Below, in pieces: positions 1 to 10,545 of a stretch of 64,000 bases of DNA. Position 1 is the stretch's first letter. Every line of letters starts with the position of its first letter. The translations under genes and the position numbers were made by a program. Source of the stretch: Xylophilus sp. GW821-FHT01B05 (lineage in GTDB: Bacteria > Pseudomonadota > Gammaproteobacteria > Burkholderiales > Burkholderiaceae_C); contig CP152408.1 of assembly GCA_038961845.1 (NCBI GenBank), forward strand, positions 2,728,001 to 2,792,000, in the 5' to 3' direction. Under the pieces are notes generated by a model that saw only the letters and a list, made by a program, of their open reading frames with translations, was not told the origin of the DNA and made no database searches.

Positions 1-554
1 ACGCCAATCATCTCGTCCATCAGCAAAATATCCGGCGCCACTGCTGTCGATACTGCGAAGGCGAGACGAAGCAGCATTCCGGACGAGTACGTGCGCACAG
101 GCAGATGCAGGTAGTCACCCAGCTCCGTGAATTCCTCTATATCGGGGACTAGGTCCTTGGCTTCTTTACTCCCAATTCCCATCACAACGCAACGTGTGGC
201 AATGAACTCATAGCCACTGGCATCGGAATCCATGCCCAGCATCAGGTCAATCAGGGAAGAGATGTGGCCATCAGCCCTCATCACGCCTGAAGTGGGTTCA
301 TATACGCTGGACAGCACCCGCAGCATGGTGGACTTGCCAGCCCCATTGCGGCCGATCAGGCCCATTCGATCTCCGTCCTTGAGAGACAGCGTGATGTCTC
401 GCAGTGCACGCACTGCGATAGCGCCATGCCCGATGTCTTCGATCCGTCCCCGGTGCCCTTGGGCCTTCCCGAGCAGCGTGTTCAGCAATCCGCGTGAGCG
501 CGATGAGAACAGCGGGAAATCGACATTAACTCGCTCCAGTTCGATGCTTGCCAT
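1..554 (-). CDS. Polysaccharide ABC exporter, ATP-binding subunit (Wzt/KpsT type), 3' end cut by window
   Basis: This is the nucleotide-binding subunit of an ABC-2 type exporter for lipopolysaccharide O-chain or capsule; it acts at the cytoplasmic face of the inner membrane. The visible protein starts MASIELERVNVDFPLF and contains a Walker A motif GRNGAGKS, a signature-like YSSGMLLRLAF and a Walker B ILLMDE. The end lies beyond position 1, so I cannot see whether it has the C-terminal carbohydrate-binding domain of some Wzt proteins. It starts 2 bases after the permease stop, so the two subunits are co-translated. The motifs make the ABC assignment firm; the polysaccharide substrate is inferred from the partner permease and the wbp genes upstream in the same operon. 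Confidence 0.92.
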   Translation of the reverse strand, partial: MASIELERVNVDFPLFSSRSRGLLNTLLGKAQGHRGRIEDIGHGAIAVRALRDITLSLKDGDRMGLIGRNGAGKSTMLRVLSSVYEPTSGVMRADGHISSLIDLMLGMDSDASGYEFIATRCVVMGIGSKEAKDLVPDIEEFTELGDYLHLPVRTYSSGMLLRLAFAVSTAVAPDILLMDEMIG

Positions 555-556
555 GA

Positions 557-1372
557 TCAGAGCCAGTACACAAGCCTGCGACGGCTCTGCAAAAACACGG
601 TAAAAAATGCCAACAGCAATGCGAGAAAAGTGGCACCGGCCATCAGATAGCTGTAGGGATTGACAGGCTCGCCCAAGACAGGAGCTCTCACCAAATCGAG
701 AAATGCCGCCAAAGGATTGACGTGCACAATCAATTGGGCCCGCTCACTGAGCTGCGATGCCTGCCACATGACCGGCGTGAGAAACATCGCAATCTGCATT
801 AAGCTGGTGACAATCATGGGTATGTCGCGAAAACGCGCGCACAAAGCACCCAGAATGCAGGACACGAGTACCGCACATACCACTGTAAATGCGAGTCCAA
901 ACAAAAATGGGATTGGCCTCACATCATCCAGGCGCCCAAAAGTCAGAAGAACGATCAAGGCAATCGGGATGTTGTGACCCATCATCAACAGATTGCGCCA
1001 GATGACCCGTAAACCGAAAGCGGTCTTGGGATAGGGGGTTTGCTTCAAGAACGCACTGGAACCGATAAACGTCTGGCAACTGTCGGAAATGCACTGCGAG
1101 ATAAACAGAAACAGCACATGGCTGACGCAAAAGAACGGCAGGTACGTCTGGATATCTATCTTGAAAACCTGCGATCCGATCAAACCGAACGCGCCGATGA
1201 AAATGGCCGTGTTGATCGATATCCACACGGGTCCCAGAAACGAGCGGCGGTACTGCTTGAGGATGTCTTCCAATCCCAGATGCAGCCAGAAGCGCCAAAG
1301 CCTGAGCGCGCCCCGTACATCCCCCACCAGCAATTCGAACTGGGAAAGCGGCTTTAGACCAGGAGCTTGCAT
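557..1372 (-). CDS. Polysaccharide ABC exporter, permease subunit (Wzm/KpsM type, ABC-2 family)
   Basis: A 271-residue integral membrane protein with about six hydrophobic segments and the conserved opening LEDILKQYRRSFLGPVW typical of polysaccharide or polyol-phosphate ABC-2 permeases. It forms the membrane channel for the ATPase encoded next to it. I chose the ATG at 1372 because an AAGGAG ribosome-binding site lies ten bases before it and because it falls four bases after the wbpB stop; an open frame reaching to 1432 would overlap wbpB and adds a tail that does not look like this family. The C-terminus ends in hydrophobic and basic residues, as usual. The exported polymer is not identified by sequence alone; the wbpA/wbpB pair suggests it contains a diacetamido-uronic acid. 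Confidence 0.93.
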   Translation of the reverse strand: MQAPGLKPLSQFELLVGDVRGALRLWRFWLHLGLEDILKQYRRSFLGPVWISINTAIFIGAFGLIGSQVFKIDIQTYLPFFCVSHVLFLFISQCISDSCQTFIGSSAFLKQTPYPKTAFGLRVIWRNLLMMGHNIPIALIVLLTFGRLDDVRPIPFLFGLAFTVVCAVLVSCILGALCARFRDIPMIVTSLMQIAMFLTPVMWQASQLSERAQLIVHVNPLAAFLDLVRAPVLGEPVNPYSYLMAGATFLALLLAFFTVFLQSRRRLVYWL

Positions 1373-1376
1373 GCTC

Positions 1377-2354
<978 letters not shown>

Positions 2355-3653
2355 TCAGAGTCGGAAAACATCAAAGCCTTCGGCTGCAAGTGCGTGGCGG
2401 TCGAACAGACTCTTGAGGTCGCCGATGATGGGCTGATGGTCGCGCTTGCATAGGGCCATGAGTTCGGGTGGTTGCAGAGCGCGGAATTCCTGATGCCCGA
2501 CAGCGACAACCAAGCTGTCCACCGGCTCAGCAGGGGAGAGTTGATCCAATTCAAGGCCGTATTCGTGGCGCACCTCTGCTGGGTTGGCCCAAGGATCGGT
2601 GAGCCTCACTTTTACGTTCCAGGTCTGTAGTTCGCGCACAAGATCTGCCACCTTGCTATTGCGTATATCCGGGCAGTTCTCCTTGAAGGTGATCCCCATG
2701 ACGCCAACAGTCGCGCGTGCCACATCAATGCCGCTTTTGAGCATGCGCCTGATGATGTTGCGCGCAGCGTAGCGCGCCATGTTGTCGTTGATGCGACGCC
2801 CTGCAAGGATCACCTGTGGGTGATAGCCCACCTCTTCGGCCTTGTGGGTCAGGTAGTAGGGGTCGACTCCAATGCAGTGCCCACCCACCATGCCCGGCCG
2901 AAACGGGAGGAAGTTCCATTTGCTGCCAGCGGCTTCCAGTACTTCCAGGGTGTCGATTCCCAGCCGCTCAAAGATGACGGACAACTCGTTGACAAAGGCG
3001 ATGTTGAGATCGCGCTGGCTGTTCTCGATGACCTTGGCAGCTTCTGCGACCTTGAGGCTGCTGGCCTTCCAAGTGCCCGCCTGGATGATCGAGGCGTACA
3101 AGTGATCGATGGCCTCTGCCGCCTGTGGGGTACTGCCACTGGTTATTTTTCTTATGGTGGTCAGGGTGTTGACCTTGTCGCCGGGGTTAATTCTCTCGGG
3201 GCTATAGCCGCAGAAGAAGTCGGTGTTGAACTGCAGGCCTGAATTCTGTTCAAGAACGGGCACGCAGACCTCTTCGGTCGCCCCGGGATAGACGGTTGAT
3301 TCGTAGATGACGACATCGCCAAGCTTGAGTGCCTTGCCGACGATTTCGCTGGCTCGGACGAGGAGCCGCATATCAGGGCGGTTGGCGTTGTCAACAGGCG
3401 TCGGAACCGTGACGATGAAGACTTGGCCCTCATTGAGCACCGATGGGTCGGTCGTGTACGTCAGGTGGTTGGCTGAACGCAAGTTTTCAGGAGTCACTTC
3501 GAGCGTACGATCTTCGCCGGCTGAGAGTTCAGCAATTCTTGCGGCATTGATGTCAAAGCCGATCACCGGCTGCTTCTTGCCAAACTCTACCGCCAGGGGA
3601 AGCCCGACGTAGCCGAGTCCGATGACAACGAGTTTTTTCTTAGTCAGGTCCAT
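2355..3653 (-). CDS. wbpA: UDP-N-acetyl-D-glucosamine 6-dehydrogenase (WbpA/TviB)
   Basis: A 432-residue NAD-dependent nucleotide-sugar dehydrogenase that oxidises UDP-GlcNAc to UDP-GlcNAcA. The NAD-binding glycine motif VIGLGYVGLPLA is at residues 10-21. The dimerisation helix region carries the conserved NSQRDLNIAFVNE stretch (211-223), and the catalytic cysteine is C260 in VGGHCIGVDPYY. The C-terminal UDP-binding domain is complete. It is the first committed enzyme of the WbpA-WbpB route and precedes wbpB by 27 bases. The TviB name is used for close homologues in Vi antigen synthesis; the presence of wbpB beside it favours the WbpA role. Confidence 0.95.
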   Translation of the reverse strand: MDLTKKKLVVIGLGYVGLPLAVEFGKKQPVIGFDINAARIAELSAGEDRTLEVTPENLRSANHLTYTTDPSVLNEGQVFIVTVPTPVDNANRPDMRLLVRASEIVGKALKLGDVVIYESTVYPGATEEVCVPVLEQNSGLQFNTDFFCGYSPERINPGDKVNTLTTIRKITSGSTPQAAEAIDHLYASIIQAGTWKASSLKVAEAAKVIENSQRDLNIAFVNELSVIFERLGIDTLEVLEAAGSKWNFLPFRPGMVGGHCIGVDPYYLTHKAEEVGYHPQVILAGRRINDNMARYAARNIIRRMLKSGIDVARATVGVMGITFKENCPDIRNSKVADLVRELQTWNVKVRLTDPWANPAEVRHEYGLELDQLSPAEPVDSLVVAVGHQEFRALQPPELMALCKRDHQPIIGDLKSLFDRHALAAEGFDVFRL

Positions 3654-3695
3654 GTTTTGATGTTCTGCGTTCAGTAGTCGAGGCGGTGTAAGTTC

Positions 3696-5552
3696 TTAGG
3701 CGGCTTGCCTAGGCACGCGTGCCTGTTCTCTCAGGCTACGTCGTGATAGGCACAGCAGCGTAGTGAGCGCCATGTAGCGTGCCACACCGAACCACGAGCG
3801 AAAAATGCGAGAGCGGCCTGAGGTTCGGGCTCGCATAGCCACCTGCACCTCTTTGATTCGCAGTCCGGCTTGAACCACCATGAGCAATGCTCCCAAGTCC
3901 TGGTAGTCGAGCAGCGTGGCGTCACCCGATGCAAGAAGCCGCATGGCATCCCGGTTGTAGTAGCGAAAGCCCGAGGTCAGATCGCGTAGCTCAAAACCGG
4001 CTAGCCGACGAAACCAGCTCCAGGCCCACTTCCGCAAGCGACTTGCCCGCTCCGGAAATGCCCCAATCACCATATCGGCGGTGTCGCGACAGGCTAGTAG
4101 CGCGGGCAGTTGGTCAACTTCATGCTGGCCATCCGCGTCCATGGTGACTACGGCAGCAAAGCCATGCCGCACGCCATAGCGAATACCCGTTTGCATGCCG
4201 CCCCACGCGCCCACGGGCAGCACGGGGCGCAGTACGCGTGCGCCGGCGGCACGCGCGATGTCACCCGTGCCGTCCGTACTGTGGTCGTCTACAACCAGCA
4301 CGTCCTGCCAACCCGCCGCACGTAGCTCAGCCACGACAGTTCCCACGGTAGCCGCTTCGTCCTTGGCAGGTATCACGACCAGCACACCATTGTGTGTAGG
4401 TGCGCTATTTGTCCGGGGCGCGATCTGTGCATATATGGCTGCCATGGCATGTGCATTGGCGGCAATGGAGAACCGCTGATAAAGCGCATCCCGGCCGTTC
4501 TGCCCAAATTCCTGGCGTTGAGCTGGGTGCTTCTGCAATTGCTGGATGGCTTTTCGCCATTGCTGTACATCTTCAACTGCCACGCGCAATCCGACCTTGG
4601 CTTGCGCTACCAACCAAGGCATGCCCGAGCCGGGCAAATCAGAAACGATGCATGGCTTGGCATGGGCCATGGCTTCCAGCAGCACCATGCCAAAGGCCTC
4701 GGTTCGTTCGCGCGATGCCAGACAGAAGAGTTCGCAGTCATTCAGCAGGGTGTTTTTCTCGGCGTCGGTCACCAAACCGAGCAATCGAACGTTTGGCTTT
4801 TGGCCAACGGGTGTTTCCTGCTGGATAAGCGCTGCAAGGGACGCGCGCAATTCGCCTTCGCCCACGATCAAAAGTTCGGCGTCTGGAATTTCGCGCATGG
4901 CACGTATCAAGACTTCGAAGCCCTTGTAGTAGGTCAGGCGTCCAATGGACAGGACTCGGAAGCGTCCGGGCCGCCATGTAAATGAGGTGCTGCTGCCATC
5001 CGGTCGAGACGTAGCGATGCTGGTGGTTGCCAAGCCCAACGGAATGACGGCACATTTGCTGCGCCATGGCGCGAGCGGCTGGCTGTGCTCAAGATAGGGG
5101 GGCGAGGTCGCGATGATCCGTTGAGCCCGATCCAGCACGGCTCTCTCAAAGGGCCTGTAAAGCTTGTAGGCGACTCCAATGACGCTGCGAATCCTAGACA
5201 CAACTACGTCCGAATGCCAGTGCACAACCCATGGGATTTTGCTGGCAATCGGCATGAGCAAGGCCCAGAAAACGGCATTGTTGGGCATGTGCAGATGCAG
5301 CACCTCGGGCTTGAAGTGTCGGATTGCACGATGCAGCGCCACGGGAAAGCCTGCGGCTATAGGCGCATATACAAGGTGCGCCTGCACTGGAACTCGCACT
5401 AGCCAGGCCGGGTCTTCGGGCTGTGGGTCGCCATGCACCAACGCGTATGCATCAATACCCTGGCTTCGCTGTTCCCGGATGAGGTCGGCCAAGAACACTT
5501 CCATGCCGCCGACGTGAGGGGGAAAGAACTTGCCAACGTGCAACACGCGCAT
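3696..5552 (-). CDS. Fused glycosyltransferase: GT4 domain followed by GT2 (DPM1-like) domain
   Basis: A 618-residue protein with two catalytic domains. Residues 1 to about 375 are a GT-B fold GT4 transferase: the start MRVLHVGKFFPPHVGGMEVF is a typical acceptor-site opening, and EAFGMVLLEAMAHAKP is the donor-binding EX7E motif. Residues from about 390 onward are a GT-A GT2 transferase opening VLVVIPAKDEAATVG, with DDHSTDGTGD and the DXD-like TMDADGQHEVD, as in dolichol-phosphate mannose or undecaprenyl-phosphate sugar synthases. No membrane segments follow. The ATG at 5552 begins exactly at the GT4 fold; a GTG at 5588 would add 12 residues and overlap the upstream gene. Separate genes are the usual arrangement. 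Sugars transferred cannot be read from sequence; assembly of the exported polymer is inferred. Confidence 0.85.
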   Translation of the reverse strand: MRVLHVGKFFPPHVGGMEVFLADLIREQRSQGIDAYALVHGDPQPEDPAWLVRVPVQAHLVYAPIAAGFPVALHRAIRHFKPEVLHLHMPNNAVFWALLMPIASKIPWVVHWHSDVVVSRIRSVIGVAYKLYRPFERAVLDRAQRIIATSPPYLEHSQPLAPWRSKCAVIPLGLATTSIATSRPDGSSTSFTWRPGRFRVLSIGRLTYYKGFEVLIRAMREIPDAELLIVGEGELRASLAALIQQETPVGQKPNVRLLGLVTDAEKNTLLNDCELFCLASRERTEAFGMVLLEAMAHAKPCIVSDLPGSGMPWLVAQAKVGLRVAVEDVQQWRKAIQQLQKHPAQRQEFGQNGRDALYQRFSIAANAHAMAAIYAQIAPRTNSAPTHNGVLVVIPAKDEAATVGTVVAELRAAGWQDVLVVDDHSTDGTGDIARAAGARVLRPVLPVGAWGGMQTGIRYGVRHGFAAVVTMDADGQHEVDQLPALLACRDTADMVIGAFPERASRLRKWAWSWFRRLAGFELRDLTSGFRYYNRDAMRLLASGDATLLDYQDLGALLMVVQAGLRIKEVQVAMRARTSGRSRIFRSWFGVARYMALTTLLCLSRRSLREQARVPRQAA

Positions 5553-5574
5553 GTGCGTGGCCCGTTCTTTGGTC

Positions 5575-7566
5575 TTAGCGTTTGCCACTCAGCTCTGTTC
5601 GAAGTGCCCGATAGGTCGGGTTGTGCGGGTCCAGGACAATGGCGTGATCAAGGTCTTGCAGGCTGCCAGTCGTATCGCCGCTGTAGTGGCGCGCAATTGA
5701 TCGCCCATAGAAAGCCTGGGCATTGGGCCGCTCTGCAATGATTTTGTCGAAGAGTGGCAACGCTTTGGCCGATTGCCCGGCACCCGCCAGCGCCATGGCC
5801 AGGCCGACTTGAAAGCGCACACTACTGGGGCGGGCTGCGAGCAGGACGTGATAGTCGTCAATGGCAACAGCGTACTGTTGCGTGGCGACAGCAGACTCCG
5901 CGCGACGAAGGCGAATGGTTTCTCGCACCATGTCATTGGACTTGACGTCATTCAGCACGGCCTGGCTGCTCAAGGCGGTGGAGAAACTCTGATAGGCATC
6001 GGCATAGCGGCCTTGGGCATACAGGGCCTCGCCCTTCTGGTAGTACACCTCGAAGTCGCGGTTACCCATGGCTTCTGCTGCATTGAACGCTGCAATGGCC
6101 TCTGGGTATTTGTGCTGTTGCAGCAGGCTCATGCCGATATTGAAGCGTGCTGCGCCCTGGCTCTCTCCCAGCCGATCAGCAGCTGTGAAATCTGCTTGCG
6201 CGCTGTCGTACATGGACTTGTCCAGATACTGTGCGCCTCGGTTGAGAAAGGGGCGCCAGCGACCAACCGTATTGGGCGGGGCGCTCAGGTCAATCTTGTC
6301 GGCCGCGTCGGACCATACACTCAGCTCATTGTCGAAACTCAGCACGCGCTCCAGCGCCAGCCCAGTAAAGAGTGCGCCCACCACGAAACCACCGGTGTAG
6401 ATCAGCCGGGATGGCAAGCCCACTAGTGGCAACGCGATCAGTCCGGGGATCGCGATCGCCCAAAGATAGCTGCGATACAGCACGAACGGGTCCTGCACCC
6501 AGACCGTGACGAACTCGGTAAGAAACAGCAGCAGCGGGAAAAGTAAGCAGAGCGCAGCAAAGGCGAAGGCACCGCGTTGGCGTAGCAGTAGCCACGTCGC
6601 TCCGACCAGCAAGATGCTGTAGCCGATGGCACCCAGAACTTGGGGAAAGGCGCCAAAACCCAAAGGGAAGGGGGGCCGGACATCGATCGACATCCATTGC
6701 GGGTTGGGGACAATCCACAAAAAGCCATAGCGAAAGAAAAGCCACGCCTCGTTGAGAATGCTGAGCGCAAACACGTGCGTGCCCACGCCGGGTTGTATTG
6801 CCTCCAACTGCCGTACAAACAATCGGGACGTTGGGTCGAAGACTTGGCCCAGGATGGATCCATAGACCTGCGTCAGCAAAAAAACGGCAATGCCCAGTAG
6901 CACCAAGCAAGCAGCCGCGATGGCTCCGATCTGCTTCCACCCAGGCCGCTTGACGAAAATGTAGAGTGGCACCGCAAAGGCGGCTGTCATGACAGCGTGT
7001 TCTTTCGATAGCAACGCACAGACATAAGCCAGTAGCGCTATGCAATACCAGGCCAGTCGACCACTAACTAGCCCGCGCACAAAGGTCCAACAGGCGACCA
7101 CCGCAAAGAAGGTGGCCATGACAATGGAGCGTTGGATCAGGTAGGCGACGGCATAGATGGCTACGGGATTCAACGCAAAGAGGGCGACCCCCACGCGTAG
7201 AGCAGCTTCTCGAGAGTGCGTGAAGCCCGCGTCAGTTTCGAACTCATCCGGAAATCGGGTTCGTGCCAGCAACTCGCGGAACAGCAGGTAAATGGCTGCC
7301 ACAGTACCCAGATGCAGAATGACATTGAAGGCGCGCTGCCCTGCCCAACCGACGCCTGGTAGTGCGGATAGCCAGACGAAAGAGCCATACGACAGCAGAC
7401 GCTGCCGCAGCGGGAGCAACCCACCATAGGAGCCAAAAACACCGCCATCAGTCAGGCGGTTGTCATCAAAGACAAGTGCATTGGTCAAGCCGGGCAGGTA
7501 AATGCAGCATGCACCTCCCACAACCAGCAGAACGAACACCAGAAGCCCAACTTTTTTATGCTGCAT
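5575..7566 (-). CDS. Multi-spanning membrane protein with C-terminal TPR repeats, GT-C (TMTC-like) glycosyltransferase candidate
   Basis: A 663-residue protein. The first 400 residues contain roughly ten hydrophobic segments; the last 230 contain at least five TPR units (for example around QHKYPEAIAAFNAAEAMGN and ALYAQGRYADAYQSFSTA). The loop after the first membrane segment holds VFDDNRL, an acidic pair placed where GT-C transferases carry their catalytic acid. This architecture recalls the eukaryotic TMTC O-mannosyltransferases. It is the first gene of the operon seen here and ends 22 bases before the GT4-GT2 fusion, so a role in transferring a lipid-linked sugar, or in polymer assembly, is plausible. 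A Wzy-type polymerase or a scaffold without activity are alternatives. Confidence 0.7.
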   Translation of the reverse strand: MQHKKVGLLVFVLLVVGGACCIYLPGLTNALVFDDNRLTDGGVFGSYGGLLPLRQRLLSYGSFVWLSALPGVGWAGQRAFNVILHLGTVAAIYLLFRELLARTRFPDEFETDAGFTHSREAALRVGVALFALNPVAIYAVAYLIQRSIVMATFFAVVACWTFVRGLVSGRLAWYCIALLAYVCALLSKEHAVMTAAFAVPLYIFVKRPGWKQIGAIAAACLVLLGIAVFLLTQVYGSILGQVFDPTSRLFVRQLEAIQPGVGTHVFALSILNEAWLFFRYGFLWIVPNPQWMSIDVRPPFPLGFGAFPQVLGAIGYSILLVGATWLLLRQRGAFAFAALCLLFPLLLFLTEFVTVWVQDPFVLYRSYLWAIAIPGLIALPLVGLPSRLIYTGGFVVGALFTGLALERVLSFDNELSVWSDAADKIDLSAPPNTVGRWRPFLNRGAQYLDKSMYDSAQADFTAADRLGESQGAARFNIGMSLLQQHKYPEAIAAFNAAEAMGNRDFEVYYQKGEALYAQGRYADAYQSFSTALSSQAVLNDVKSNDMVRETIRLRRAESAVATQQYAVAIDDYHVLLAARPSSVRFQVGLAMALAGAGQSAKALPLFDKIIAERPNAQAFYGRSIARHYSGDTTGSLQDLDHAIVLDPHNPTYRALRTELSGKR

Positions 7567-7846
7567 CGATGGAGACCCGGGGCGGACGACTAGATGAAAG
7601 CCTTCAAGTCTAATTCACATACGGTGACACTCCGTTGGTGAGCCAGATACTTATGTTCGAGCAGTTAACAAGAGGGCGAAGGGGCATGAACGCAGATGAT
7701 GCGGTGTTCGAGCTTGCCCATAGCCGTTGGCTAAGAGTGTCTGCTCCACTGTCATCCATCACAGACAGGTGCGCTGACCAACTACTTAAAAATCGCCGAA
7801 TCGTGGCGATAGGCGCGTTACCTATGTTTGGCGAGGCCATGCGTTG
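7567..7846. promoter_or_regulatory. Intergenic region upstream of the polysaccharide operon
   Basis: These 280 bases separate the polysaccharide operon from glnD, both on the minus strand. The operon promoter should lie here because no other gap of this size occurs upstream of its first gene. The stretch around 7620-7680 is richer in A and T than its surroundings. I do not see a convincing sigma-70 pair or a JUMPstart element, and the short open frames inside resemble no protein I know. Confidence 0.4.
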
Positions 7847-10474
7847 CTAGCCGTTGCTCGCCAAAACCTCCAGCAACTCCGTCTCGATCTCGATCTGCGC
7901 CCGGTTGCGCCGCAGTGCGGGGCCGTCGATGAGGAAGGTGTCTTCCACGCGCTCGCCCAAAGTGCTGACCTTGGCCAGTTGCAGGTTGAGCTTGTGTTTG
8001 GCGAGCACGCGGGCGATGGAGTAGAGCAGGCCGGCGCGGTCGCTGGCGGAGACGCTGAGCAGCCAGTGCTGGGCGCGCTCGTCGGGGTGCAGTTCTACCC
8101 GCGGGGCGATGGGGAAGCTCTTCACGCGGCGTGAGACGCGGCCGCGGCTGGGGGTGGGCAGGGGGCCGGTCTGTTGCAGCGCGGGGGGGAGTTCGGCCTC
8201 GACCATGTTGACCAGTTCGCGGTAGTGCTCGGGCAGGGCCGAGGTCACGACCTGGAAGGTGTCCAGCGCGTAGCCGTTGCTGGCGGTGTGGACCTTGGCG
8301 TCGAGGATGCTGAAGCCGGCCTGGTCGAAGTAGCCGCAGATGCGCGCGAACAGATCCGGGGCATCGGGCGTGTAGACCAGCACCTGCAGGCCTTCGCCGA
8401 GCGGTGAGAGCCGCACGCGCACGATGCAGCGTGCGCTGGCCGGCAGGCCTTCGCCCTTGGGCTTGGCCTCGACGTGGCGCGACAACTGGCGCGCATGCCA
8501 GGCGATGTCGACCGCGTCGTGGCGCATGAAGTAGCTCACGTCCAGCGTGTCCCAGAGGCGCTTGTGCGCCTCATGCGGCTCGGCGTGCAGGGCCAGCAGC
8601 ACCAGGGCCTCGCGCTTGCGCGATTCGACCTCGGCGGCGCCGTCGGGGGCGCGGCCGCCCAGCATGCGCAGGGTGTAGCGGTAGAGGTCTTCCAGCAGCT
8701 TGCCCTTCCAGGCGTTCCAGACCTTGGGGCTGGTGCCGCGGATGTCGGCCACTGTCAGCAGGTAGAGCGCGGTCAGGTGGCGCTCGTTGCCCACGCGTTT
8801 GGCAAAGGCGGCGATCACGTCCGGGTCGCTCAGGTCGGCCTTTTGCGCGATGTGGCTCATGGTCAGGTGCTGCTCGACCAGGAAGGCGATCAGCTCGGTG
8901 TCTTCGTCGGCTATGCCGTGGTCGGCGCAGAACTGCCGCACGTCACGCCCGCCCAGCTCGGAATGGTCGCCGCCCCGGCCCTTGGCGATGTCATGGAACA
9001 GCGCGGCGATGTACAGAATCCACGGCTTGTCCCAGCCAGCGGCGAGTTGCGAGCAGAACGGGTACTCGTGCGCATGCTCGGCCATGAAGAAGCGGCGCAC
9101 GTTGCGCAGCACCATCAGGATGTGCTGGTCTACCGTGTAGACGTGGAACAGGTCGTGCTGCATCTGCCCCACCGTGCCACGGAACACGCGCAGGTAGCGG
9201 CCGAGCACCGAGGTCTGGTTCATCAGCCGCATGGCATGGGTGATGCCGACCGGTTCTTGCAGGATGCGCAGGAAGGTGGCGCGGTTGACCGGGTCGCGGC
9301 GGAAGGCCGCGTCCATCACGTTGCGGGCGTTGTAGAGCGCGCGCAAGGTGCGCGCCGACAGGCCACGCAGGCCCACATGCGTCTCGTAGAGCTGGAAGGT
9401 CTCCAGCACGGCGTGCGGCTCGCGCTGGTAGAGGTCGTCGCTCACCACCTCGACCATGCCGGCCTTCTCGAAGAAGCGCTCGTTGATCGGGATCAGCGCA
9501 TGCGTGCTGGGGTTGAGCCGCTCGCCGATGTTGAGCAGCAGGATCTGGCTGAGCTGGGTCACCGCCTTGGCCGCCCAGTAGTAGCGGCGCATCAGCGCCT
9601 CGCTGGAGCGCCGGGCCAGGCGCGAGCCGTCGGGCGTTTGCGCGTGGTAGCCAAAGGATTCGGCGACGGCCGTTTGCAGGTCGAACACCAGCCGGTCTTC
9701 GCGGCGCTTGGCGATCAGGTGCAGGCGCAGGCGGATCAGCGATATCAGCGCCTCGTTGCGCTTGATCTGCTTGATTTCCAGCGCCGTGGCCAGGCCGTTG
9801 TGGGCCAGGGCGTCCCAGTTCTCGCCGTAGCCGGCGGCGGTGGATACCCAGAGGATGGCCTGCAGGTCGCGCAGGCCGCCAGGGGATTCCTTGCAGTTGG
9901 GCTCAAGCGAGTAGGGCGTGTCTTCGAACTTGTGGTGGCGCTGGCGCAGCTCCAGCATCTTGGCGATATAGAAGGCCTGCGGGTCCAGTGCCTCGCGGAA
10001 GGCGCGGCGAAAGAGGTGGAACAGCGAGGCATCGCCCACGATGCGCCGGGCTTCGAGCAGCGAGGTCTGCACGGTGACGTCTTTGGCGGCCTCGTCCAGG
10101 CATTCGCGCGCAGTGCGCACGCTGGAGCCGATCTCCAGCCCGGCGTCCCAGCAACTGCCGATGAAGCCTTCCAGGCGCAGGCGCAGGGCTTCGTCCGCGT
10201 CTGGCCGGGTGCCGTCGGGCAGCAGCAGCAGCACGTCGATGTCGGAGTGCGGGAACAGCTCGCCCCGGCCAAAACCGCCCACGGCCAGCAAGGCGAACTG
10301 CTCGGGGAAGCCGGCGCGCAGCCAGAGGGTTTGCAGCAGCTCGTCGGCCAGGCGCGCCAGTTGGCGCAGCACGCTGTGTACGCTGCGCACGGCGTCGCCG
10401 CTGCGCTCGGCTGCTTCAAGCAGCTCGGCTTTTTTCTGGCGGTAGGCCTCGCGCAGCGCGGGAAGTTCGGACAT
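7847..10474 (-). CDS. glnD: [Protein-PII] uridylyltransferase / uridylyl-removing enzyme
   Basis: An 875-residue bifunctional sensor of glutamine that adds UMP to PII proteins when nitrogen is low and removes it when glutamine is high. The N-terminal nucleotidyltransferase motif [19 protein letters not shown] (residues 66-84, metal ligands D78 and D80) is intact. A central HD domain carries [17 protein letters not shown] for deuridylylation, and two ACT domains form the C-terminus ([17 protein letters not shown] and [19 protein letters not shown]). The frame stays open upstream through the map gene, but the ATG at 10474 begins the recognisable protein ([13 protein letters not shown]). It follows map by 71 bases on the same strand, a frequent arrangement in Burkholderiales. 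Confidence 0.95.
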   Translation of the reverse strand: MSELPALREAYRQKKAELLEAAERSGDAVRSVHSVLRQLARLADELLQTLWLRAGFPEQFALLAVGGFGRGELFPHSDIDVLLLLPDGTRPDADEALRLRLEGFIGSCWDAGLEIGSSVRTARECLDEAAKDVTVQTSLLEARRIVGDASLFHLFRRAFREALDPQAFYIAKMLELRQRHHKFEDTPYSLEPNCKESPGGLRDLQAILWVSTAAGYGENWDALAHNGLATALEIKQIKRNEALISLIRLRLHLIAKRREDRLVFDLQTAVAESFGYHAQTPDGSRLARRSSEALMRRYYWAAKAVTQLSQILLLNIGERLNPSTHALIPINERFFEKAGMVEVVSDDLYQREPHAVLETFQLYETHVGLRGLSARTLRALYNARNVMDAAFRRDPVNRATFLRILQEPVGITHAMRLMNQTSVLGRYLRVFRGTVGQMQHDLFHVYTVDQHILMVLRNVRRFFMAEHAHEYPFCSQLAAGWDKPWILYIAALFHDIAKGRGGDHSELGGRDVRQFCADHGIADEDTELIAFLVEQHLTMSHIAQKADLSDPDVIAAFAKRVGNERHLTALYLLTVADIRGTSPKVWNAWKGKLLEDLYRYTLRMLGGRAPDGAAEVESRKREALVLLALHAEPHEAHKRLWDTLDVSYFMRHDAVDIAWHARQLSRHVEAKPKGEGLPASARCIVRVRLSPLGEGLQVLVYTPDAPDLFARICGYFDQAGFSILDAKVHTASNGYALDTFQVVTSALPEHYRELVNMVEAELPPALQQTGPLPTPSRGRVSRRVKSFPIAPRVELHPDERAQHWLLSVSASDRAGLLYSIARVLAKHKLNLQLAKVSTLGERVEDTFLIDGPALRRNRAQIEIETELLEVLASNG

Positions 10475-10545
10475 CGGTTCGGGCACTCCGTGCAAAGCCG
10501 CGAGACTAGCAATTTTTGTGCAACCCGTTACAGGTTGCTGTTGGC

